Source: CAZVFE01 sp964626405
GTDB taxonomy: Bacteria > Bacteroidota > Bacteroidia > Cytophagales > Spirosomataceae
DNA length: 5,222 nucleotides
Assembly: GCA_964626405.1 (NCBI GenBank)
Contig: CAZVFE010000099.1
Coordinates: 1-5,222 of the forward strand
Direction of reading: 5' to 3'
The position numbers and the translations under genes are program-made. Below the pieces are notes generated by a model that saw nothing but the letters and a program-made list of their open reading frames with translations, ran no database searches and was not told where the DNA came from. Shown here piece by piece: positions 1 through 5,222 of the stretch; the stretch's first letter is position 1; each line of letters opens with the position of its first letter.

Positions 1-692
1 GGTGGAAAATATTTGGGTGACCACCCCGATAAATCAATATAAACATTTGGCTTATGCATGGCTACTGATAAAGCCTCATCTTGCCATGGCCAACTCGGAT
101 GGGCAATAATGATCGGATTATCTGGAAAATCAATAGCTATATCATCTAAATGAATCGGATTAGAGTATTCTAAACGTAATCCTCCCCCTCCTTTTACCCC
201 AGATCCAAATCCAGAATGGCCCGAATGAAATAACATCGGTAATTTATATTCAGCAATTACCTCATACAAAGGATATGCCATCTTATCTTGTGGATAAAAA
301 CCCTGGACAGTCGGATGAAATTTAAAGCCCTTTACACCATAATTTTCTATTAAATCCCTCGCCTCTCTTGCCCCCATTTTTCCTTTATGTGGATCAATAC
401 TTGCAAAGGCAATCATGATATCATCATTTTTTAAGGCAGCTTCTGCCACTTCAATATTGGGAATTCGCTTTTTTCCCACAGCATGCTCTGAATCAACCGT
501 AAACATCACAAAAGCAATGTTTTGCTCCCGATAAAAATCTGCAGTTTCTTGAATCGTTGGCCTCTTGTCTGACTTAAAATATTTCGCAAAGGCCTCGTCT
601 AATTCCGGACGAAAATCATCATGCGGTTGGGTGCAAGATACCTCCGCATGTGTATGAAAATCAATGGCCCTTATTTTATCAATTTGAATCAT
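1..692 (-). CDS. Amidohydrolase-2 family metal hydrolase, probable aryl beta-ketoacyl-CoA hydrolase (CouO-like), C-terminus missing
   Basis: I translated this gene from the minus strand. It starts at ATG 692, and 230 codons plus two bases are present before it runs off the left edge. The fold is a TIM-barrel amidohydrolase. Visible metal-site motifs are D11-F-H13-T-H15 after strand 1, G-F-K-F-H126, L-F-H156-S-G-H159 and I-A-H198-P-S-W-P-W-Q-D-E. The fragment ends in V-Y-I-D-L-S-G-W-S-P-K-Y-F. The last metal-binding Asp of the family lies beyond the window. The HTHAEVS start, the G-V-K-G-G-G-G loop (165-171) and the SWPWQDEA segment fit, from memory, the clade of Rhodococcus jostii CouO. CouO hydrolyses 4-hydroxyphenyl-beta-ketoacyl-CoA to a hydroxybenzoate and acetyl-CoA. 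It has no signal peptide, so it is cytoplasmic. The start lies one base after the alcohol dehydrogenase stop (TAGGATG), so translation is probably coupled. A ligase of feruloyl-CoA synthase type and a hydroxyacyl-CoA dehydrogenase upstream support this role. Other amidohydrolase-2 activities, such as a decarboxylase or lactonase, are the main alternatives. The family is certain; the substrate is inferred. Confidence 0.85.
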   Translation of the reverse strand, partial: MIQIDKIRAIDFHTHAEVSCTQPHDDFRPELDEAFAKYFKSDKRPTIQETADFYREQNIAFVMFTVDSEHAVGKKRIPNIEVAEAALKNDDIMIAFASIDPHKGKMGAREARDLIENYGVKGFKFHPTVQGFYPQDKMAYPLYEVIAEYKLPMLFHSGHSGFGSGVKGGGGLRLEYSNPIHLDDIAIDFPDNPIIIAHPSWPWQDEALSVAMHKPNVYIDLSGWSPKYFP

Positions 693-693
693 C

Positions 694-1683
694 CTAATAG
701 TTTATGGTTACTTTAATCGAATCGTTTTCACAGGCCCTTTCCATGGCCTGCTGACTTTCCTCAAAGCTAAATCGATCCGATATATATTTTGAAGGAAGAA
801 TTTTTCCTTTTTTTATCAAATTTATGGTTTTTTTATAATCTTCAGGATGATCATAAATGATCGATCCCTTGATGGACAAGGATTTTCTTGCCAATTGCAA
901 AGATTTAAAATGTGATTCTTGCTCTGCCAATCCAACCAAAATTATATCCGAACCCACAGCTGCTGAATCAATTATTTTCGTACTTAAACTTGCTATTCCA
1001 ACGCAATCATATAAGGTTTCAATACCGTTCTCTTCAAAAAAAATCCCCCATTGTTCTGCAGGAATTAATTCCGCCCCCATCATTTCTGCAAGCAATAATT
1101 TTGCAGGATCCAAATCACTCACCCACACTTTCATCCCTTTGGATAAAGCTAATTCCGTCAATAATAAACCAACCGAACCCAGACCTATTATCCCTATTCT
1201 TTTATTTTTTTTTGCATCCTTCAATTTAAATGCATGGACTGCCACTGCCAAAGGTTCAATGACCACAGCATCTTCATTACTTATTTTTTTCGGTAATTTC
1301 CAAACATATTCTGCTGGCACGGCTACCTGCTCTGCCAAACAACCTGGTGAATTGATTCCAATTATTTTCTTATTTAAACAACTTAAAGCATAACCCCGCT
1401 TACAAGCCGAACAGCTTCCACAGGAAATATTTGGTTCTATGACTACCCGATCCCCTATTTTTAACTTTTTAACCTTCTCCCCCTTTTCAATAATGATTCC
1501 AACCGCCTCATGCCCCATAATTAAATCCTTTGGTGGTTTGCGATGCCCCATAAACAAATGAATATCCGAGCCACAAATTCCCACCATCACAACCTGTATT
1601 AAAACCTCATTCTCTGAAATTTTAGGGGAATGCTTCGTTTTTAAACTTAATTTTCTTTTTCCTGTTAAGGCAAATGCTTTCAT
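694..1683 (-). CDS. Zinc-dependent medium-chain alcohol dehydrogenase (sorbitol/threonine dehydrogenase-like)
   Basis: This is a complete 329-residue MDR-superfamily dehydrogenase, slightly shorter than the usual 340-350. The N-terminal GroES-like domain carries the catalytic zinc ligands C37 (G-I-C-G-S-D) and H58-E59 (M-G-H-E-A), and E143 in V-I-E-P. A Glu at that place is typical of the polyol/threonine dehydrogenase branch. Four cysteines, C88, C91, C94 and C102, form the structural zinc lobe. The Rossmann domain has G167-L-G-S-V-G172, and D190 at the end of the second strand favours NAD+ over NADP+. The protein should oxidise a secondary or primary alcohol, or reduce the carbonyl, in the cytoplasm. 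Its ATG directly follows the transporter stop (TAAATG), and its own stop lies one base from the amidohydrolase start, so it belongs to the same transcript. Its substrate cannot be read from sequence. A side-chain alcohol of a phenylpropanoid or lignin-derived compound is a guess from context. There is no obvious need for it in the core CoA pathway, since the SDR already covers the hydroxyacyl-CoA step. Confidence 0.93.
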   Translation of the reverse strand: MKAFALTGKRKLSLKTKHSPKISENEVLIQVVMVGICGSDIHLFMGHRKPPKDLIMGHEAVGIIIEKGEKVKKLKIGDRVVIEPNISCGSCSACKRGYALSCLNKKIIGINSPGCLAEQVAVPAEYVWKLPKKISNEDAVVIEPLAVAVHAFKLKDAKKNKRIGIIGLGSVGLLLTELALSKGMKVWVSDLDPAKLLLAEMMGAELIPAEQWGIFFEENGIETLYDCVGIASLSTKIIDSAAVGSDIILVGLAEQESHFKSLQLARKSLSIKGSIIYDHPEDYKKTINLIKKGKILPSKYISDRFSFEESQQAMERACENDSIKVTINY

Positions 1684-2979
1684 TTAGAGGTTTTTTGATT
1701 TTAAGCTATAAATAAATCCGCCCATTAACAACAATGGTAGCGAAAAAATCATAAATAATGTTTGGGAAGACCAATCCTGATCACGTAAATATCCAAAAAT
1801 CATGGGTCCAAATACCGCCCCAAATCTTCCGAATCCTACCGTAAATCCAATTCCCGTATTTCTTTTTTCAGAAGCATATACACGAGAAAGTATTGGCCAA
1901 ATTCCATTAAAACCACCTTGAACAAATATTCCTCCTAAAAAGATTAATAGGAAGATTAAAAAGGTATTCAAACTAGCCTGAGAAAAATATTGCATTACTG
2001 CAAATCCTAATAACATAAAAAGTAATTGAACTCTTTTTAAGCCAAATTTATATCCTAGTGCCCCTATAGAACTCGACCCAATCGCTGCTCCAATATTCAA
2101 GGTTATTCCTACATAAGTTGCCAATTGAAAAGCTAAACCATTTTCCTCTGCTATTTTTGGTACCCACGACATTAAAGTATACAAAGTGATGAATCCGAAA
2201 AAAGCAGCAACCCATAATTTAAGGGTATTAGATCGTTCTTCCGGACTTAATAAATCCTTTAAACCAATTTTTTGATTCAATTTGTTAACAACTGGGATTT
2301 CCTCGACAGGTTCTATATTCATTCTTTTTAATTGAAGATTGAACTTGGATACATCAACCAAATGGGGATTTAATAAGCTAAACTCAATTGAATTCTCAAA
2401 ATAAATCAGGATTAGAATTAAAATAAAGGTAGAAAATAAGGCAGCAATTAAAAAGGCAATTTGCCAGCCTAAATTGGGTAAGATAGCTGCAGCCACTAAA
2501 CCTGTTAATATGGCTCCTATTGGCCAACCTGCTTGAATAAATCCTACTAAAAAATCCCTTCTTTTGTCGTTTGCATATTCTGAGGCCGTGGAGGTTAGAG
2601 TTGGTAATATTCCACCAATTCCTAGCCCAGTCAAAAATCGAGATACTAGGATTAAGGCAAAATTATTTAATAAAGCTACCCCATACAATCCTGCGCAAAT
2701 TAAAACAAAGGAATAAATGAAGATTTTTTTTCTTCCTATTCTATCCCCAATTGGGGCTATGAATAAACAACCCAGGGTCATACCAGCTAATCCCGAACTA
2801 AATAAATACCCTAATTCCGTATTATTTATTCCCAAATCCTCCATCATCATTGAACCTGAAAAAGACATTAATAAAATATCTATGCCATCATTGAAGTTCA
2901 TTAAAAAACATAGAAAAACGATGAATATTTGATAATTACTCATCGGTTTTTCAGCAATATATTTTTGAATTGAATTCAT
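1684..2979 (-). CDS. MFS transporter, aromatic acid:H+ symporter (AAHS/PcaK-like) type
   Basis: This is a complete 431-residue inner-membrane carrier with about twelve hydrophobic segments. The first helix contains N-D31-G-I-D34, matching the conserved D-G-x-D of PcaK/BenK-type aromatic acid symporters. The loop between helices 2 and 3 holds the MFS signature G78-D-R-I-G-R-K-K85. Helix 4 begins with R114 and runs through the glycine-rich L-T-G-L-G-I-G-G. A polar central cytoplasmic loop spans about residues 194-250. The late segment G-R-F-G-A-V-F-G-P (384-392) is also typical. It probably takes up an aromatic or hydroxycinnamic acid with protons. The ATG at 2979 is preferred because the 12 extra residues resemble the N-terminal tail of the family; M13 at 2943 is the alternative. 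It starts eight bases after the stop of the secreted hydrolase, behind an A-rich leader (TAAAAGAAAAAATG), and its stop abuts the alcohol dehydrogenase start. The transport class is well supported. The exact substrate is inferred from the neighbouring ligase and amidohydrolase, as for CouT in Rhodococcus. Confidence 0.92.
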   Translation of the reverse strand: MNSIQKYIAEKPMSNYQIFIVFLCFLMNFNDGIDILLMSFSGSMMMEDLGINNTELGYLFSSGLAGMTLGCLFIAPIGDRIGRKKIFIYSFVLICAGLYGVALLNNFALILVSRFLTGLGIGGILPTLTSTASEYANDKRRDFLVGFIQAGWPIGAILTGLVAAAILPNLGWQIAFLIAALFSTFILILILIYFENSIEFSLLNPHLVDVSKFNLQLKRMNIEPVEEIPVVNKLNQKIGLKDLLSPEERSNTLKLWVAAFFGFITLYTLMSWVPKIAEENGLAFQLATYVGITLNIGAAIGSSSIGALGYKFGLKRVQLLFMLLGFAVMQYFSQASLNTFLIFLLIFLGGIFVQGGFNGIWPILSRVYASEKRNTGIGFTVGFGRFGAVFGPMIFGYLRDQDWSSQTLFMIFSLPLLLMGGFIYSLKSKNL

Positions 2980-2987
2980 TTTTTCTT

Positions 2988-4097
2988 TTATTCAATCATT
3001 CCCCCATTGGGAACTTCTCCCTTTTCTGCCCAATCTTTCAATAAATGAAAGACTTTTAATTCTTGGTCTGGACGAAAATCGCAATGACGAGAACCATTGG
3101 TGTATTTTACCCTAAATAAATCATTTTTTCCATTTTGGTTAATGCCTCTTTCATAATTAGAAATCGCAAATTTTGCGGGAATTAATTGATCATATAGCGT
3201 ATGCATCGCCAATAATGGTTTATTGATATTTCCCTTTCTATCATAATTCGTAAAGGTATATTTATTCGGACTGACCGTAGCGGCCAATCTTTCTGCCTGA
3301 AGATTCACCTTAATATCATCCTTAAATCCTGTATATACTGTTTGTGTATTGTCGAAAGGATTTCCTTGAAAACGAATTGCTATATCCCTCAATACATTCT
3401 GATTGAAGAATAAAGACATTCCAATATCTTGTACTTTTAGATCAAAATTTTTGGCAAAGATTTCCAATTCTTCTTGAGGTATATTCGCTAATTTTTCATT
3501 CATATTTTTCATGAAATTGGGAATATCTGCAAAGCTGGGTAATTTAAAATCATTATTTATATCGAAGAGAGTTTTTAAACTTGGGGCAATTCCGGGATAA
3601 AGACCATTAAAGGTGGCATAAATATCAAATTCCTTTCTGATTTGAATAGATGGATTGGAACCGAAAGGACAAAGTGCTAATGCTCCTTCATAATTTTTAC
3701 CGAAAAACTCAATGGTTGCCATGGTGATGCCGCCACCCATAGAATGTCCCATTATATAGGATTTTTCAGGATGAAATTTTTCAACAAAAGCAGCTCTTAA
3801 TTCCTCCGTAGCCTCTATACCTTCTGAATAGACCATACCAGTAGAAATATAGTCTGAAGCAGCAACGGCAAATCCTTCTTGCAATAAATAAGACAATCTT
3901 TTTTCTAAATCTCTATTTGAATTTTCCACGGGAGTTCCCATAAAAGAATATCCATGAGCATACATTACCAAGGTTTTATTCCAGTTGGTTGGCATTAAAA
4001 CTTGATAGGATCCACCTTGCATTTTCCCTAAATCAATCTTTTCAATTTGAGAAAATAAAGGGAAATTAATTAATAAGAATAAGAATAATTTTTTCAT
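2988..4097 (-). CDS. Secreted alpha/beta hydrolase, candidate hydroxycinnamoyl/carboxyl esterase
   Basis: This is a complete 369-residue protein. Residues 1-16 form a signal peptide (M-K-K, a hydrophobic core, then F-S-Q), so the mature enzyme is periplasmic or exported. It has the alpha/beta hydrolase layout: an oxyanion-region A-H48-G-Y, the nucleophile elbow G-H-S119-M-G-G, a large cap insertion at about 145-290, the acid D303 in H-T-L-Y-D-Q-L-I-P, and the histidine H338 in S-R-H-C-D-F. Only two cysteines are present, C143 and C339, the latter right after the catalytic His. They could form a disulfide near the active site. The ATG at 4097 overlaps the SDR stop by four bases (ATGA), so translation is probably coupled. 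The next start, for the transporter, is eight bases after its stop. In this context it may release ferulate, coumarate or a related acid from plant esters before uptake. This is inference, because the motifs show only a generic serine esterase, lipase or peptidase. I do not recognise a closer named family. The triad is complete, so it should be active. Confidence 0.9.
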   Translation of the reverse strand: MKKLFLFLLINFPLFSQIEKIDLGKMQGGSYQVLMPTNWNKTLVMYAHGYSFMGTPVENSNRDLEKRLSYLLQEGFAVAASDYISTGMVYSEGIEATEELRAAFVEKFHPEKSYIMGHSMGGGITMATIEFFGKNYEGALALCPFGSNPSIQIRKEFDIYATFNGLYPGIAPSLKTLFDINNDFKLPSFADIPNFMKNMNEKLANIPQEELEIFAKNFDLKVQDIGMSLFFNQNVLRDIAIRFQGNPFDNTQTVYTGFKDDIKVNLQAERLAATVSPNKYTFTNYDRKGNINKPLLAMHTLYDQLIPAKFAISNYERGINQNGKNDLFRVKYTNGSRHCDFRPDQELKVFHLLKDWAEKGEVPNGGMIE

Positions 4098-4849
4098 TTT
4101 GCTTGCATTCTTGTGCCTCCATCCAATCGGATGGTTTCAGCATTTAACATAGGATTTTCAATAATTGATTTTACTAATTGGGCATATTCTTCTGGTCTTC
4201 CAAATCTCTTTGGAAACAAGGTTTGCCCGATCAGGGATTCTTTGTATTCTGGACTTAATTTTTCTCCCATTGGGGTATCAAATAAGCCTGGAGCGATGGT
4301 ATTTACTCGAATACCCATTCGGGAGAATTCCCGCGCTAAAGGTAAGGTCATAGCCACTACACCCCCTTTGGATGCTGAATAGGCCGCCTGTCCTATTTGT
4401 CCATCAAAAGCAGCCATTGAGGCAGTATTGATTACAATTCCCCTTTCTCCCTGGTCATTCGTTTCCATATTTTGCATGATATTTACTCCTAAACGAATAA
4501 GATTAAAGGTTCCTATTAAATTTATTTCAATAACTCTACTAAATTCTTCCAAAGCCAAGGGCCCTTCTTTTCCAACAGCCCGACCAGGTGTTCCCACTCC
4601 CGCGCAATTGATAATTCCATGTACTTTTGAAACATTTTCCATGGCTTTCAAAACTGAATCCTCCTGAGTAATATTGACCTGAAAAAAACGAGCATTTTCT
4701 CCTAATTCACTCACCGTTTTTTCTCCAAGTTCTTTGTTTATATCAAATAAAAGAACTTTTCCTTGATTTTTTACAATCATTTCTGCAGTGGCTCTTCCTA
4801 AACCGGATGCCCCCCCACTTACAATAAAAACTTTATCTTTAATTTCCAT
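4094..4849 (-). CDS. SDR-family 3-hydroxyacyl-CoA dehydrogenase (type II, HSD17B10-like)
   Basis: This is a short-chain dehydrogenase of 251 residues from ATG 4849. The NAD-binding motif is G12-G-A-S-G-L-G18, with D36 selecting NAD+. N81-C-A-G and the active-site set N110, S144, Y157 and K161 are all present, as is P187-G188 after the last core strand. The stretch around residues 138-172 (N-T-A-S-M-A-A-F, then Q-A-A-Y-S-A-S-K-G-G) and the end E-x-I-R-L-D-G-G-x-R-M closely resemble human HSD17B10. This points to oxidation of a 3-hydroxyacyl-CoA to the 3-ketoacyl-CoA. In this operon the likely substrate is a 3-hydroxy-3-arylpropanoyl-CoA made from a hydroxycinnamoyl-CoA. An in-frame ATG at 4867 would add six residues, but the M-E-I-K-D-K-V start just before strand 1 fits the family better. 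The gene overlaps the ligase end by 11 bases and the hydrolase start by four. The family is very secure; the aromatic substrate is inferred from the neighbours. Confidence 0.94.
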   Translation of the reverse strand: MEIKDKVFIVSGGASGLGRATAEMIVKNQGKVLLFDINKELGEKTVSELGENARFFQVNITQEDSVLKAMENVSKVHGIINCAGVGTPGRAVGKEGPLALEEFSRVIEINLIGTFNLIRLGVNIMQNMETNDQGERGIVINTASMAAFDGQIGQAAYSASKGGVVAMTLPLAREFSRMGIRVNTIAPGLFDTPMGEKLSPEYKESLIGQTLFPKRFGRPEEYAQLVKSIIENPMLNAETIRLDGGTRMQAK

Positions 4850-5222
4850 ATTCCTGATAAATGTCATTCACTAAATCTGAACGATGTTCCAAAACCTTCC
4901 TTTGATTTATTGATCCTTTGTCTGTAATCTCTCCCTTATCAATTGATGGTGGTTCAATCGCAATCCGATAAGCCTCTATCCTATTGGAAGATCCCTTAGC
5001 ATCTTGATTGAATTTCTCGAAGATAGTCTCTAATATCGGTTTTAATTCTTTTAAATTGAATAATTCTTCCCTTTTTACATTAGGTGATATTTGGAAGTAC
5101 TTCCGACAATTTTCTTCAGATAAAAATAAAATTGCACCAATAAAATCCTTGTTTAGTCCAGTTAAAACAGCATCTTGAATAAAAGGAGAACCAATACTTT
5201 GCAATTTAGCTTTTAAAATTCC
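4839..5222 (-). CDS. fcs: Feruloyl-CoA synthase-type acyl-CoA ligase, C-terminal part only
   Basis: The last 127 codons and the stop of a longer gene are present; the frame stays open to the right edge, so the start lies outside. These residues are the C-terminal lid domain of an AMP-forming acyl-CoA synthetase. The visible part opens with a segment containing S-P-F-I-Q-D-A-V-L-T-G and an I-G-A-I-L-F-L strand. It then has an extended helical part with G-S-S-N-R, and ends in E-P-P-S-I-D-K-G-E-I-T-D-K-G-S-I-N-Q-R. That last block is a hallmark of feruloyl-CoA synthase (FerA/Fcs) rather than of 4-coumarate ligases of plant type. The Lys of T-D-K-G (visible residue 102, codon 4917-4919) is the likely adenylation lysine. 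The enzyme would activate ferulate or another hydroxycinnamate with ATP and CoA in the cytoplasm, the first step of the pathway. Its end overlaps the SDR start by 11 bases. The adenylation core and substrate pocket cannot be seen, so the exact acid is uncertain. Confidence 0.85.
   Translation of the reverse strand, partial: GILKAKLQSIGSPFIQDAVLTGLNKDFIGAILFLSEENCRKYFQISPNVKREELFNLKELKPILETIFEKFNQDAKGSSNRIEAYRIAIEPPSIDKGEITDKGSINQRKVLEHRSDLVNDIYQEYGN

Larger units (their letters stand above)
1..5222 (-). other. Interior of a single tightly packed operon, open at both ends
   Basis: All six genes share one strand. From the first gene transcribed to the last, the junctions are an 11-base overlap (4839-4849), a 4-base ATGA overlap (4094-4097), an 8-base gap (2980-2987), direct abutment TAAATG (1681-1686), and a one-base gap TAGGATG (690-696). 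None leaves room for a promoter or a hairpin terminator. The first and last genes run off the window, so the promoter, any regulator and the missing enoyl-CoA hydratase must lie outside. No rho-independent terminator, Bacteroidota-type promoter (TTG plus TAnnTTTG in an intergenic gap), RNA gene, insertion sequence or repeat array was seen. Co-transcription is inferred from spacing; it supports reading the genes as one pathway. Confidence 0.85.

Noticed and set aside
1199..1213. A run of nine T (A on the coding strand) in the alcohol dehydrogenase gene as a possible frameshift or phase-variation tract.
   Set aside because: The frame is intact through it and it encodes the Lys-rich linker K-K-N-K before the Rossmann strand. 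Such runs are expected in AT-rich genes.
857..1393. A 178-codon open frame on the plus strand (also shorter plus-strand frames at 912, 2717, 4113, 4165 and 4428).
   Set aside because: They lie antisense to the clear alcohol dehydrogenase, transporter and SDR genes, have no recognisable domains, and look like low-complexity mirror translations of AT-rich coding DNA.
4107..4132. A GGAGG on the minus strand upstream of the hydrolase ATG, as a possible Shine-Dalgarno site.
   Set aside because: It is too far from the ATG at 4097 and simply encodes the conserved D-G-G of the SDR C-terminus.
4850..4867. An upstream in-frame ATG for the SDR, adding six residues.
   Set aside because: The protein from 4849 begins just before the first beta strand, as is usual in HSD10-type SDRs. 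The longer start only increases overlap with the ligase gene.
4839..5204. Reading the ligase fragment as a small standalone gene starting at the TTG at 5204.
   Set aside because: The frame stays open to the window edge (G-I-L-K-A-K precedes it), and the residues align with the C-terminal domain of a much longer ligase.
1..5222. CRISPR arrays, tRNA or rRNA genes, insertion sequences, inverted repeats, or a defence or novel mobile system.
   Set aside because: Nearly every base lies in one of six ordinary metabolic genes, and I saw no repeats, hairpins or transposase and nuclease motifs.

Overview
The window is a gene-dense, AT-rich stretch with six genes, all on the minus strand and read from high to low coordinates. 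It looks like the interior of one long operon that continues past both edges. Three features suggest a Bacteroidota genome. Codons are AT-rich, with many Lys, Ile, Asn and TTA Leu codons. There is no convincing Shine-Dalgarno spacing, and several starts instead sit behind A-rich leaders. The secreted hydrolase has a short Lys-Lys-Leu-Phe signal peptide ending in Phe-Ser-Gln. The taxonomic call is inference.

In transcription order the genes are: (1) the C-terminus of a feruloyl-CoA synthase-type acyl-CoA ligase (4839-5222, N-terminus off the right edge); (2) a short-chain dehydrogenase very like type II 3-hydroxyacyl-CoA dehydrogenase/HSD17B10 (4094-4849); (3) a secreted alpha/beta hydrolase with a Ser-Asp-His triad (2988-4097); (4) an MFS transporter of the aromatic acid:H+ symporter type (1684-2979); (5) a zinc-dependent medium-chain alcohol dehydrogenase (694-1683); (6) the N-terminal two thirds of an amidohydrolase-2 family metal hydrolase, resembling the 4-hydroxyphenyl-beta-ketoacyl-CoA hydrolase CouO of Rhodococcus (1-692, C-terminus off the left edge). 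Every junction is an overlap, a direct abutment or a gap of at most 8 bases. No stretch lacks a gene, and I saw no promoter, terminator, RNA gene, repeat array or mobile element.

Together the genes read as a phenylpropanoid (hydroxycinnamate) utilisation operon using coenzyme A-dependent beta-oxidative deacetylation. The secreted hydrolase may free hydroxycinnamates or related acids from esters outside the cytoplasm. The MFS protein would import the acid and the ligase would make the CoA thioester. An enoyl-CoA hydratase, not in this window, would add water. The SDR would oxidise the 3-hydroxyacyl-CoA to the beta-keto thioester, and the amidohydrolase would cleave it to an aromatic acid and acetyl-CoA, replacing thiolase plus thioesterase. 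The zinc alcohol dehydrogenase has no obvious step in this scheme. The system-level reading is inference from family membership and gene order; the individual families are well supported by motifs.
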